The notes below the pieces were generated by a model. It did no database searches, was not told the DNA's origin, and saw only the letters and a list, made by a program, of their open reading frames with translations. From Zhihengliuella sp. ISTPL4 (GTDB lineage: Bacteria; Actinomycetota; Actinomycetes; Actinomycetales; Microbacteriaceae), in assembly GCF_002848265.1 (NCBI RefSeq), contig NZ_CP025422.1, forward strand, positions 1,456,727 through 1,520,726: DNA of 64,000 nucleotides. The letters are read 5' to 3'. This document shows, piece after piece, positions 54,897 to 63,999 of the stretch. The first letter of the stretch is position 1, and the number at the start of each line of letters is the position of its first letter. Position numbers and translations under genes: made by a program.

Positions 54897-56089
54897 CGAT
54901 TCCTCCGTCTCCGCTCACGCGGAACTGTGCTCCAGATCAGGTCTCCGCTCGGCCCGACACCGGTGCGCCAGGACCCCGAGCTGATGGTCACCGCGGCGAC
55001 GTTGACGAACGCGGCCAGCGGGACGGCGAAGAGGGCACCGGGGATGCCCGCGATCATCGCGCCGCCCGCGACCACGAGGACGACGGCGAGCGGATGCACC
55101 TTCACGGCAGAGCCCATGAGCAGCGGCTGGAGGATGTGCCCCTCGATCTGCTGGACGGCCAGCACGACGACGAGCATCCAGAGCGCGATCCAGGGTCCGT
55201 TGTAGACCAGGGCGAGGAAGACGGCGACAGCGCCGGTCACGACCGCACCGACGATCGGGATGAACGAGCCGAGGAACACGAGGACCGCGACGGGCAGTGC
55301 GAGCGGAACCTGCAGCAGGAAGGCGCCGAGGCCGATGCCGATCGCGTCGATCGTCGCCACGAAGAGCTGCGTCCGCGCGTAGTTGACGATAGTGGTCCAG
55401 CCGTTGCGCGCGGCGCCGTCCACGGCGGGACGAGCCTTACGCGGGAAGATGCGCAGCGTCCAGCGCCAGATGCCGGCGCCGTCGGCGAGCAGGCAGATGA
55501 GGATGAACAGCGCCAGCAGAGCGCCCGTGGCCACATGCCCGACCGTGGTGCCGATCGCGAGCGCCCCGGTCCACAGCAGCTGAGCCTGTTCGCTCACGAA
55601 GTCGAGGCCCTGCTGCAGGTAATCGGCGATCTGGGTGTCGGAGAGGTTGAGCGGTCCGTCGTGCAGCCACACCTGGAACTGATCGAAGGCCTCTGTCGTG
55701 CGCTGCTGCACATCCGGGAGCTGCGCACGCACCTGCCAGACGACGAGCCACATCAGTCCGGTGACGATGGCGATCGTGCCGAGAAGCGAGATCGCGATCG
55801 CGAGCCAGCGCGGGAATCCCCGACGCAGCATCCAGGAGAAGGCGGGCCACAGGAGGGCGGTGATGAGGATGCCGACCATGAGCGGGATGACCAGCAGCTT
55901 GAGCAGCATCACCAGCCAGATGAAGACGCCGACGGCCGCCGCGATGAGCAGCAGGCGCCAGGCATAGCTCGCGGTGATGCGCAGCGGCAGGGGCACCGCC
56001 TCGTCGGCTTCGGTCGTCACGGTCCGCTCGGTCACCACGGGGCGCGGACGGAACAGATCGCGCAGCCGGGGTCGCTGGTCCTCGCTCAT
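54893..56089 (-). CDS. AI-2E family (PerM-like) transporter
   Basis: 398 residues with eight predicted helices. The family core is clear: LKLLVIPLMVGILITALLWP, a soluble loop, then GSFIPIVGAVVTGAVAVFLAL and QQIEGHILQPLLMGSAVKVHPLAVV. Members are exporters or antiporters of small solutes; the AI-2 link holds for few. Upstream partner of ilvA in a two-gene operon (ATGA overlap). Confidence 0.9.
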   Translation of the reverse strand: MSEDQRPRLRDLFRPRPVVTERTVTTEADEAVPLPLRITASYAWRLLLIAAAVGVFIWLVMLLKLLVIPLMVGILITALLWPAFSWMLRRGFPRWLAIAISLLGTIAIVTGLMWLVVWQVRAQLPDVQQRTTEAFDQFQVWLHDGPLNLSDTQIADYLQQGLDFVSEQAQLLWTGALAIGTTVGHVATGALLALFILICLLADGAGIWRWTLRIFPRKARPAVDGAARNGWTTIVNYARTQLFVATIDAIGIGLGAFLLQVPLALPVAVLVFLGSFIPIVGAVVTGAVAVFLALVYNGPWIALWMLVVVLAVQQIEGHILQPLLMGSAVKVHPLAVVLVVAGGAMIAGIPGALFAVPLAAFVNVAAVTISSGSWRTGVGPSGDLIWSTVPRERRRRNR

Positions 56090-56174
56090 CGCCTCAGTCT
56101 ACGGTCATGCCGTATGCCCTTCGACGTATCTTGCGCACGGCGACGATGTCCGATACCGGGGATACGCTGGCGGC

Positions 56175-57434
56175 GTGACCGACACCCTCAGTCCCGCCCA
56201 GGCACGACGGATCGCCCTCGCCGCGCAGGGATTCACCCGCGCCCGTCCCGCGACCGTGTCCGGACGCCACTTGCATCGCGTGATGGAACGGCTCGGCGTC
56301 CTGCAGATCGACTCGGTCAACGTGTTCGCCCGCTCGCACTACCTCCCGCTCTTCTCCCGGCTCGGGGCCTACGATCCGGCGCTCCTGGACCGCCTCTTCC
56401 TCTCCCGCACGACGCACTACGTCGAGTACCTCGCCCACGAGGCCACCTTCATCCCCGTCGAGGACTGGCCGCTCTGGCGCTTCCGCATGGAGGACTTCCA
56501 GCGTCGCTGGGCCGGAGAGGACTCCTGGCTCCGCACGAACGCGCGAACGGTGCAGTGGGTGCAGGACGAGCTCCGTGCGCGCGGACCGCTGCGCCCCGTC
56601 GACCTCCGCGCCGACGCCCCGCGGGAGCGCGGCACGTGGTGGGACTGGGACGAGGTCAAGCTCGCCCTCGAACATCTGTGGCGCACGGGCGACGTCGCCG
56701 TGAGCGGGCGCCGCGGGTTCGAGCGCACGTACGCGCTCGCCGAGCAGGTCATCCCCGACGGCATCCGCTCCCGGGAGGTCTCGCGCGAGGACGCCATCCG
56801 TGAGCTCGTCCGACGCGCGGCGCGGTCCAGCGGCGTCGCCACCGCGGCAGACCTGGCGGACTACTACCGCCTCCGCGACCGAGCCGCGGTGACGGCGTCG
56901 ATCGCCGACCTCGTCGATGCCGGCGAGGTGCTACCCGTGTCGGTCCGCGGTTGGGAACGCGGCGGCCGTCCGCTGCCCGCCTGGCGGCACTGCGACGCCG
57001 TGCTCCCGCGACGGGTCGAGACCGCCGCTCTCCTCACCCCGTTCGATCCCGTGGTGTGGTTCCGGGAACGCGCGCTGCGGGCGTTCGCGCTGGACTACCG
57101 CATCGAGATCTACGTGCCCGCCGCGAAGCGCCGCTACGGCTACTACTCCCTTCCCGTGCTGGTCGGCGACCGGATCGTCGCGCGCGTCGATCTGAAAGCG
57201 GATCGCGCCACCTCGACCCTCCAGGTGCAGTCGGCGTGGTGGGAGCCGCAGGCCCGACCGGGGGATGCCGACGCGATCGCCGCGGAGCTCCTGCTCGCCG
57301 CGCGATGGCAGGGTCTCTCCCGCGTCTCCGTGTCCGGATGGGGCGACGCGACCGCTGCCCTGCACGCGGCCCTCTCCACGGCCGCTCCGAACGAGGTGCG
57401 CCGTCACGTCCATGTCCGAGAGGGCGCGACATGA
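56175..57434 (+). CDS. Winged-helix DNA glycosylase, AlkZ/YcaQ family
   Basis: 419 residues from GTG 56175. The catalytic Q-x-D motif is Gln44-Ile-Asp46 (GVLQIDSVNVFARSHYLP). Three winged-helix units and a beta-barrel follow, with LTPFDPVVWFRERA and a C-terminal RRYGYYSLPVLVGDRIVARVDLKADR. Homologues unhook interstrand DNA crosslinks (E. coli YcaQ, Streptomyces AlkZ). The stop overlaps the next gene by 4 bp. Divergent from the AI-2E-type gene. Confidence 0.88.
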   Translation: MTDTLSPAQARRIALAAQGFTRARPATVSGRHLHRVMERLGVLQIDSVNVFARSHYLPLFSRLGAYDPALLDRLFLSRTTHYVEYLAHEATFIPVEDWPLWRFRMEDFQRRWAGEDSWLRTNARTVQWVQDELRARGPLRPVDLRADAPRERGTWWDWDEVKLALEHLWRTGDVAVSGRRGFERTYALAEQVIPDGIRSREVSREDAIRELVRRAARSSGVATAADLADYYRLRDRAAVTASIADLVDAGEVLPVSVRGWERGGRPLPAWRHCDAVLPRRVETAALLTPFDPVVWFRERALRAFALDYRIEIYVPAAKRRYGYYSLPVLVGDRIVARVDLKADRATSTLQVQSAWWEPQARPGDADAIAAELLLAARWQGLSRVSVSGWGDATAALHAALSTAAPNEVRRHVHVREGAT

Positions 57435-58330
57435 CCCGACGTCGGTGGTGGGTCGTCGGCGGACTCGTCGCGATCCTCGTGGTCGCCGGGGCGGTGTGGT
57501 GGGGTGTGTCCGCGCTGCGCTCCCCCAGTCCCGAGGAGGCGGCCCTGGCGTACCTCCGAGCGCTGGAGTCGGGCGACCCGGAAGCGGTCACGACCACCGG
57601 GACCGCGGTGTCGGACACCGCCCTCACCGCGTTCGCTGGCACGACGTCGACCATCGAGGATGCCGAGGTCACCAGCATCCGCGACCGTGACGGCGCGGTG
57701 TCCGCGACCGTGACCTTCCGGCTCGGCGGTGCCGACCAGGAGGCGCGCCTCACGCTCACGCAGGAGAGCGGCCGGTGGGCCGTCGACGGCTCCGGCCTCG
57801 GCGCGATCACCGCCACGACGACGATCGGCACGGCGGTCCAGGTCGGTGGAGCCGCCGTCCCGGTAGACGAGGAGACCGCCCTGCTCCCCGCGGTGTATCG
57901 CGTGTCCGCCGCGCCGGCGTCGCTGCTCACGGGCGCCGCCGAGGCCGTGGTGCTGCCGGGTAGCCCCACCGCCGCCGAGGTCGCGGCGGAGCTGCGTCCT
58001 GCGGCAACCGAAGCGGCACAGGAGAAGCTCGACGCCTACCTGCAGGACTGCACGGCCGGCGGCAGCATGATTCCCGAGAACTGCGGGATCCGGCTTCCCT
58101 GGGGCACAGAGTTCCGTGCGTTCTCCGACGTCGCGTTCCAGGTCGAGCGATTCCCCGGAGTGACCCTCACCTCAGCCGCGTTCACCGCCGACGACGGCAT
58201 CCTCACGGCGACGGTCACCGGCGTGGGACACGACGGGACGACACGCACGGTCACCTATCGGAACACGGCATGGAGCGTCCGGGGAGACATCGCCGTCACC
58301 GCAGACGAACTCGCCCTCACCGTGTGGTGA
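57431..58330 (+). CDS. Membrane-anchored hypothetical with NTF2-like domain
   Basis: 299 residues. One N-terminal membrane helix (WWVVGGLVAILVVAGAVWWGV), then PSPEEAALAYLRALESGDPEAV, which resembles the first helix of DUF4878/NTF2-like lipoprotein domains, and a beta-rich remainder with two cysteines (YLQDCTAGG, ENCGIRLPWG) likely bridged outside the cell. Function unknown; cotranscribed with the glycosylase gene. Confidence 0.7.
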   Translation: MTRRRWWVVGGLVAILVVAGAVWWGVSALRSPSPEEAALAYLRALESGDPEAVTTTGTAVSDTALTAFAGTTSTIEDAEVTSIRDRDGAVSATVTFRLGGADQEARLTLTQESGRWAVDGSGLGAITATTTIGTAVQVGGAAVPVDEETALLPAVYRVSAAPASLLTGAAEAVVLPGSPTAAEVAAELRPAATEAAQEKLDAYLQDCTAGGSMIPENCGIRLPWGTEFRAFSDVAFQVERFPGVTLTSAAFTADDGILTATVTGVGHDGTTRTVTYRNTAWSVRGDIAVTADELALTVW

Positions 58331-58339
58331 GGGCGAGGA

Positions 58340-58906
58340 TCAGAACTGCACGCGAGGTGGCTCCGAGATGGCGCCGCTGTCGGCGACCTCGAAGAACTCG
58401 CGCTCGGTGAAGCCGAGCCCCTTCGCGAAGAGGTTGTTGGGGAACACCTTGATCTTGGTGTTCAGCTCGCGCACGCCGCCGTTGTAGAAGCGCCGCGCCG
58501 CCTGGATCTTGTCCTCGGTGTCGACCAGCGCCTGCTGCAGCTGGAGGAAGTTCTGGCTGGCCTGCAGCTGCGGGTATGCCTCAGCGACGGCGAAGAGACT
58601 GCGCAGCGCTTGCTGGAGGTGGCCCTCGGCGATCCCCGCCTCACCGGGACTGCCGGCGGAGAGCGTCTCTGCGCGAGCGCGCGTGACGTTCTCGAAAACC
58701 GCCTTCTCATGCGAAGCGTAGCCCTTGACCGTCTCGATCAGATTGGGGATGAGGTCGGCACGGCGCTTGAGCTGGACGGTGATGCCGCTCCAGGCCTCGT
58801 CCACGCGGACGTTCAGCTGTACCAGCGAGTTGTACGTCGCCCAGAGATACACGCCGACGAGCAGGATCACCCCGACGACGATCAGTACCGGCACGAGCCA
58901 TTCCAT
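58340..58906 (-). CDS. lemA: LemA family protein
   Basis: 188 residues. N-terminal membrane helix (LVPVLIVVGVILLVGVYLWATYN), then the all-helical LemA core: LVQLNVRVDEAWSGI, QLKRRADLIPNLIETVKGYA, and RRFYNGGVRELNTKI with FPNNLFAKGLGF. The role is unclear; it is membrane-linked and often beside TPM/HtpX genes, none of which is here. Confidence 0.93.
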   Translation of the reverse strand: MEWLVPVLIVVGVILLVGVYLWATYNSLVQLNVRVDEAWSGITVQLKRRADLIPNLIETVKGYASHEKAVFENVTRARAETLSAGSPGEAGIAEGHLQQALRSLFAVAEAYPQLQASQNFLQLQQALVDTEDKIQAARRFYNGGVRELNTKIKVFPNNLFAKGLGFTEREFFEVADSGAISEPPRVQF

Positions 58907-58991
58907 CAGTGCCCCACCCTTCCCGTGTTTCTCTCATCCTAGACGCGGTGCCTGCACGTGGACTGGGGACGCGGCGCCCCGAGCCCCGGGA

Positions 58992-60305
58992 TCACCTCCC
59001 CAGCACCCGCTCCAGATAGCGGTTGCTGAAGCGGCGATCCGGATCCAGGCGGTCCCGCAGCGCCACGAAGTCGTCGAAGCGCGGATAGCGCTCGCGCAGC
59101 GTCTCGTGGGTCAGCGTATGCAGCTTGCCCCAGTGCGGCCGTCCCCCGTGGGCGAGCATGATCTCCTCGACCGCACCGAAGTAGGCGGTCGGGTCGGCAC
59201 GCCAGTAGCGGTGGACGGCGATGTAGGCGCTGGGCCGGTCGTGCGCGGTGGAGAGCCAGCGGTCGTCGGCCGCCGCGAAACGGACCTCCACGGGGAATTC
59301 GATGCGCCAGTCGCGCTGCGCGATGAGCTCCTGCAGGGCACGGAAGGCCGGCACCACCTCGGCAGCCGGCAGTGCATACTCCATCTCGCGGAACCGCACC
59401 GTCCGGCTCTGCGTGAGCACGCGGTTCGACACATCGATGTACTCACGGTCCCCGGTGAGCCGCACCGCGAGTCGGTTGAACGGAGGCGTGATCGCGGGGA
59501 CCGCCTGTCCCGCCGCGCAGACGACGCGATACACGCCGTTCGCGAGCAGCGTCTCGTCGACCCATCGGCCCACGAGCGGGAGCGGCTGACGTCGGGTGGA
59601 CTCTGGCAGACGCGACTGCCGCTTGGTCAGCGCGACGTCCGTATGTGGGAACCAGTAGAACTCGAAGTGGTCGGCAGAAGCCACCCGCTCGTCGATCGTG
59701 GACAGCACCTCCTCCAGGGGCAGCGGCTCGTCGATCGCGTGCATGACGAACGTCGGCACGCACTGCAGCGTCACCTCGACGATGATGCCGAGTGCCCCCA
59801 GACCCACGGCGACCGCCGGCAGCAGCTCCGGGCTGTGTCGTTCGTCGATGCGGAGGAACTCCCCCTCCGCCGTGATGAGGGTCACTCCGACCACCTGCGT
59901 GGCGAGGCCGCCGAAGCCCGCGCCGGTCCCGTGGGTCCCCGTGGAGATCGCGCCGGCGATGGACTGCCGATCGATGTCGCCCAGATTCTCCATGGCGAGG
60001 CCGTAGCGCGCGAGCAGGCCCGGGATGCGGTGCAGCCGGGTGCCGGCGAGGAGGGTGACCGTGCCGCTCGCGACGTCGGCGGACACGAGTCCCTGCAGGT
60101 CGTCCAGCTCCAGGAGCACGCCGGGTGCGACGGCGATCCCCGTGAAGCTATGGCCGGCACCGACTGCTTTGATCGTCAGGCCCTGCCGTACCGCGGCCCG
60201 CACGGCCCGCTGCACGCCTTCCGGGCTGCGCGGGCGCTCGACGCGAACCGGGCGGACGGATGCGGATCGGCCCCAGTTCTGCCAGGTGCCGCCGATCCGC
60301 GTCAC
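58992..60305 (-). CDS. FAD-linked sugar-lactone/alditol oxidase-like protein
   Basis: 437 residues from a GTG start. N-terminal FAD_binding_4 domain with the GAGHSF motif, where His52 would bind FAD covalently, and STGTHGTG; C-terminal ALO domain with HWGKLH and RFSNRYLERVL. Similar to D-arabinono-1,4-lactone oxidase, L-gulonolactone oxidase and alditol oxidase, which cannot be separated by eye. Its start overlaps the PLP-enzyme stop (GTGA), so the two form an operon. Confidence 0.88.
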   Translation of the reverse strand: MTRIGGTWQNWGRSASVRPVRVERPRSPEGVQRAVRAAVRQGLTIKAVGAGHSFTGIAVAPGVLLELDDLQGLVSADVASGTVTLLAGTRLHRIPGLLARYGLAMENLGDIDRQSIAGAISTGTHGTGAGFGGLATQVVGVTLITAEGEFLRIDERHSPELLPAVAVGLGALGIIVEVTLQCVPTFVMHAIDEPLPLEEVLSTIDERVASADHFEFYWFPHTDVALTKRQSRLPESTRRQPLPLVGRWVDETLLANGVYRVVCAAGQAVPAITPPFNRLAVRLTGDREYIDVSNRVLTQSRTVRFREMEYALPAAEVVPAFRALQELIAQRDWRIEFPVEVRFAAADDRWLSTAHDRPSAYIAVHRYWRADPTAYFGAVEEIMLAHGGRPHWGKLHTLTHETLRERYPRFDDFVALRDRLDPDRRFSNRYLERVLGR

Positions 60306-61546
60306 AGGAACGCCTTCCCCTCGCCGCGATACGTCGGCAGCTCGTCGATGACCTCGTCACCCGAGACGAGGTGGTACGCGGCGATGCGTTCAGCGGGTTC
60401 GCCGCTCTTCGCGTGCCGGAACCAGACACGATCGCCGACGCCGAGCGTCGCGGCGGTCGGCCCCTGCAGCGGGGTCTGCACCTCGCCGGCGGCCTCCCGC
60501 GGAAGTGTGCGGAGGTTCGCCGGCCACACAGGACGCGGCTGTCGTGAGGCGACGGCGGGCCCGGAGGCGATCCATCCGCCACCCAGGACCGTTGCGATGT
60601 CGTCGGCGGGACGACGGACCACGTCGAAGGCGAACGCCGAGGCCGGAGCGGGACGGAACGACCGGTATCCGTCGAAGAGGTGCCCGCCGAGAAGGCCGCT
60701 GCCCGCACTGGCCTCGGTGAGCGATTCGTCGCTGCCGCTGAACTCCAGGGAACCGGTGCCTCCCCCGTTGAGGAACTCGAGCGGGCACACGGCACCGACC
60801 GCAGCGACGATCGCTGCCCGCCGTTCCCGCAGTTCGTCACGCGAACGGGCCTGGACGCGACGGATGAGCGGCCCGTCGGGGCCGGCATCGCCCTGTCCCG
60901 CGATCTGCGCATCGTACATCTGCAACCCCACGAGGCGGAAGCCGGGGCGTGCCGCGACCTTCCGCGCGAAGGCGGCGACCTCGCCCGCGGAGAAGAGAGC
61001 CGAACGGCGGACTCCGATATGCCCCAGCAGCGCGGATCGCCAGGACGCGTCGACGTCGATGGCCACGCGGAGCTCAGGGCGCGCCGCGGGGGCCACCACG
61101 CTGTCGACGAGGTCCAGGTGCACGGGGTCGTCGATCATGAGCGTGATGCGCTGCGCCGCCTGCTCGTCGGCGCACAGGCGCTCGAGACCGGCACGATCCA
61201 CGGTCGGATAGCCGAGCACGATGTCGTCGTGCGTCTCGGCGAGCCAGAGCGCCTCTTCCAGCGTGAACGCGAGGATGCCGCGGAAGCCCGGGAGGCGCAG
61301 CACGGCGTCCAGGACCGCGCGCACGCGGACCGACTTCGATGCCACCCGGATCGGCAGCCCACCCGCTCGGACGAGCAGGTCCATGGCGTTGTAGCGCAGC
61401 GCCTCGCGGTCGATGACAGCGACCGGCGCCGGGAGATGCCCGGTCGCGGCCGACAAGCGCGGCCAGTAGCGGCCCGGGTCCTCCCACTCGGGCGCGACCG
61501 CGGGGCCACCCGGGGCGGGGCTCAGTTCGTCGGTGAGGTCGAGCAC
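60302..61546 (-). CDS. Alanine racemase-like / D-threonine-aldolase-like PLP enzyme
   Basis: 414 residues. Fold-type III PLP enzyme: Schiff-base Lys71 in RVASKSVR, a TIM-barrel with FLNGGGTGS as phosphate-binding loop, and a C-terminal beta domain (VWFRHAKSGEPAERI). Related to D-threonine aldolase/amino-acid deaminase-like proteins. Substrate unknown. Overlaps the FAD oxidase start by 4 bp, so the pair may act on the same metabolite. Confidence 0.85.
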   Translation of the reverse strand: MLDLTDELSPAPGGPAVAPEWEDPGRYWPRLSAATGHLPAPVAVIDREALRYNAMDLLVRAGGLPIRVASKSVRVRAVLDAVLRLPGFRGILAFTLEEALWLAETHDDIVLGYPTVDRAGLERLCADEQAAQRITLMIDDPVHLDLVDSVVAPAARPELRVAIDVDASWRSALLGHIGVRRSALFSAGEVAAFARKVAARPGFRLVGLQMYDAQIAGQGDAGPDGPLIRRVQARSRDELRERRAAIVAAVGAVCPLEFLNGGGTGSLEFSGSDESLTEASAGSGLLGGHLFDGYRSFRPAPASAFAFDVVRRPADDIATVLGGGWIASGPAVASRQPRPVWPANLRTLPREAAGEVQTPLQGPTAATLGVGDRVWFRHAKSGEPAERIAAYHLVSGDEVIDELPTYRGEGKAFL

Positions 61547-61611
61547 TCCCCCACCCTACGGCCTGAGCCCCGCGGGGTCACGACCCGCACCGACGGTAGG
61601 CTGGCGGCGCG

Positions 61612-61684
61612 GCCCCCGTAGCCCAATGGCAGAGGCAGGCGACTTAAAATCGCTGCAGTCTGGGTTCGAGTCCCAGCGGGGGCA
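61612..61684 (+). tRNA. tRNA with anticodon TAA (Leu by the code), short variable loop
   Basis: Full cloverleaf: acceptor GCCCCCG/CGGGGGC, D-arm GCC/GGC, anticodon stem GGCGA/TCGCT with loop CTTAAAA (anticodon at 61645-61647), 5-nt variable loop, T-arm CTGGG/CCCAG with TTCGAGT, discriminator A at 61684. CCA is not encoded. Bacterial leucine tRNAs normally carry a long variable arm, which is missing here. Confidence 0.92.
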
Positions 61685-61688
61685 CCCC

Positions 61689-62570
61689 TCAACGACCGAG
61701 GATGTCGCCGATGCCGGGGATGCCGAGATCACCGAGCCGCTCTCCCCACCCCGTGGCCGTCTCGCCGAAACCGGACACCGTCTCACCGGCCGACCCGAGC
61801 AGGTCACCGGCGCCGCCGGTCAGGGCATCGACGTCGACCCCGGAAGCGAGGGCCTCGAGGTCGACGTTCTCCGCCATCGCGCCGAAGTCGACACCGAGCC
61901 CGGCCGCCTGCTCCAGCAGCGGCGCCGCCACCGCGCTGACGACGGCTCCACCCGCGACCACGCCCAGCAGGCCGACCGCCGCGCCGCCGGCGGCGACCGC
62001 CGCCCCTCCGGCACCGATACCGCGGGCGCGGGACAGGAGACCACGCAGCCGACCCGGCTCCATCGCCTCGGCCCGTCCGGCAGCGCGAGCCAGGTCGTCC
62101 GCCGAGGACGAGCGCGGACGCTCCCCTGCCGGGAGCTCTCTCCGCATGCGAGCCTCCACGAGCTCGCGCTGCTGCGGTGTGAGCCGCGCGAACGCCTCGC
62201 GATGGATCTCCTCGATGCGATGCGGGTCAGCCGTCTGGAGGAGGTAGTCGTACCGGGCGATCGCCGCCCGGTCCGCCGCGGCTGCATCATGCCCGCCGCC
62301 GGCGCCGGGCGCAGGCGGCGGCGCATACGTCCCCGCCGCCCCGGGCCGTCCCCCGGCGGGACGGGTCGAGGGTGTCGAGGGCGGTGTCGCCGGCGCGGTC
62401 GGGCGTGTCGCCGGCGCGTCAGGGCCGCGCACGGCGTCCATCGCACCGCGGATCATCCCGCTCCAGTCCGTCGATGGGCGGGACTCGTCGCCGGAGCGGG
62501 CGGTGGGGCCGCCGCCCTTCGCATCGAGGGCGTCGGTGGCGAGGCGGATCAGACGGGAGAGCTTCGACAT
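61689..62570 (-). CDS. Hypothetical protein with Gly/Ala-rich hydrophobic C-terminal region
   Basis: 293 residues from the ATG at 62570 with AAGGGA upstream. N-terminal helix (SKLSRLIRLATDALDA), a long Pro/Ala linker, a helical module (AAIARYDYLLQTADPHRIEEIHREAFARLTPQQRELVEARMRREL, residues about 105-150), then a Gly/Ala-rich hydrophobic segment (GAGGAAVAAGGAAVGLLGVVAGGAVV). Actinobacterial relatives are often mislabelled as cation-transporting ATPases; no ATPase motif is present. Function unknown. Confidence 0.6.
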   Translation of the reverse strand: MSKLSRLIRLATDALDAKGGGPTARSGDESRPSTDWSGMIRGAMDAVRGPDAPATRPTAPATPPSTPSTRPAGGRPGAAGTYAPPPAPGAGGGHDAAAADRAAIARYDYLLQTADPHRIEEIHREAFARLTPQQRELVEARMRRELPAGERPRSSSADDLARAAGRAEAMEPGRLRGLLSRARGIGAGGAAVAAGGAAVGLLGVVAGGAVVSAVAAPLLEQAAGLGVDFGAMAENVDLEALASGVDVDALTGGAGDLLGSAGETVSGFGETATGWGERLGDLGIPGIGDILGR

Positions 62571-62769
62571 GGGGGTCCCTTCGTGGGACGGGCCGCCGTT
62601 CTCCGCGATGTCGGTCGACGACAAGGGTTCCGGGCAGCCCGCGATTCGGGTGCCAAGGTCTCCTCCACCCTCGCGGGCCAGCGGGCCGGGGCACGATGAC
62701 ATGCCCGTCATGACGACGTCGCTGCAGACGGGAGTACTCCCCTTGCCCTCGACACGCTAGCCCCAGGCC

Positions 62770-63852
62770 CTATGGATCGGCTCCATGCGCGGGCCCCGCA
62801 GGGGGCATGCCGAGGATCTCCGCCATATCGTCCCGGAGCGCGCGAAACGCGTTCCGCAGTTCCGCGGCCCCGTCCGCCCGGGTCGCCGCGGGGATGGACT
62901 GCCCCAGTGTGGCGACGGGAAGCGTCGCCGCCGACTCCCGGGCCAGCGCGACACCGAAGCCACCGGGCGGGCCCCCCACCTCCGAGGCGAGGAGAAGCTG
63001 GTCGCGCAAGACTCCGGCCGCCCCGAGAAGCACGGCTGCCGCGCGGAGATCGCTGCGGGCGACATCGGTGCCGAGGAGACGGTCGTGCATCACGCGCGTG
63101 AACCGGCGAGCGTGCGGCGTCGGAACGTCCCGCCGCGCGCGGAGCCGCCAGCCGTCCGTCGTCCCCGCGAGGGCCTCGTACGACACCGGCTCACCGTCGC
63201 GCGGGTGGACGACCGAGAAACGCTGGGGCGTGAGAAGGGTTTGCCGCCGCCACCAATCCGCTGGGGCGACAACGTCGGGGAGGAAGGCCGTGGCCTGCGC
63301 GTGGGCTTCCGCGCGCTGCACCTGAACGAGGTCCGGGCTGCTCGCGAGCACGGCGAGCCCGCGCTGCTCGGCGAAGCGGTGGAGCAGTGCACCCTCGTCT
63401 CCGGCGGGCGCGCACGCAACGTACCGCGCGAAATCCACCGCTTCGCTGACGGGGAGAACCGTGGCGACGGTGGACGACTCCGCCGGTGGTGACATGAGCC
63501 ACGGGCGCCCGGCGAACGCCGCGACGCGAAGGGCATGCGAGGGATAGCTTCCACCGGGCGTGAAGAGGGTCAGGACCGCTCGCGGTCGCCCCGCCACGGC
63601 ATCGTGCACCTGCGTCACGAAATCGGGGTGCGGATTCACCGCCGCGTCGAGCACCAGGTGGTGGGTGGCCCGGCGCGTCCATGGCAGCCACGCGACCGCG
63701 GCGGACCCGTTGTCCTGCCCTTCCCCGATCCGACAGATCCGAACGGGGACTCCCTCGAGCTGCGCCGCGACCTCTTCGGCGCGCCGCACCTCGCCTACGG
63801 CCGCTCGGATCGACACGCTGACGTTCGGCGGCTTTTCCGCGTGCGCGCTCAC
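62770..63852 (-). CDS. Hypothetical protein, possibly glycosyltransferase-like
   Basis: 360 residues if it starts at GTG 63852 (AGGAGG 4 nt upstream); an ATG at 63891 and a TTG at 63915 are alternatives. The N-terminus alternates strand and helix (NVSVSIRAAVGEVRRAEEVAAQL, VPVRICRIG), with AWLPWTRRATHHLVLDAAVNPHPDFV, reminiscent of the nucleotide-sugar fold of family 2 glycosyltransferases, but no DxD is seen. No membrane segment. Not recognised. Confidence 0.5.
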   Translation of the reverse strand: MSAHAEKPPNVSVSIRAAVGEVRRAEEVAAQLEGVPVRICRIGEGQDNGSAAVAWLPWTRRATHHLVLDAAVNPHPDFVTQVHDAVAGRPRAVLTLFTPGGSYPSHALRVAAFAGRPWLMSPPAESSTVATVLPVSEAVDFARYVACAPAGDEGALLHRFAEQRGLAVLASSPDLVQVQRAEAHAQATAFLPDVVAPADWWRRQTLLTPQRFSVVHPRDGEPVSYEALAGTTDGWRLRARRDVPTPHARRFTRVMHDRLLGTDVARSDLRAAAVLLGAAGVLRDQLLLASEVGGPPGGFGVALARESAATLPVATLGQSIPAATRADGAAELRNAFRALRDDMAEILGMPPAGPAHGADP

Positions 63853-63910
63853 CGTACCTCCTCGCAGCGTCGGGGCGTCGTGCACGGCCATTCCGGGCAC
63901 CCTGTGAGCG

Positions 63911-63921
63911 TACAATGTGTA
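63911..63921. promoter_or_regulatory. Small AT-rich inverted repeat upstream of the last gene
   Basis: TACA-ATG-TGTA in an AT-rich patch (63910-63930) that stands out in this GC-rich genome. Possible promoter/operator of the minus-strand gene ending at 62770. Weak evidence. Confidence 0.25.
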
Positions 63922-63962
63922 ATGTTAGCTTGCCACTCGGCGCGGCGCTGGCGGGAACGGAA

Positions 63963-63999
63963 GAAGGCCCCGGCGCTCACGCGCACAGGGCCTCCTTCT
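63963..63999. terminator. Possible hairpin at the right window edge
   Basis: GAAGGCCC and GGGCCTCCTTC can pair with a 2-nt bulge around a 17-nt loop. It may terminate a gene lying beyond the edge. Incomplete. Confidence 0.25.
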
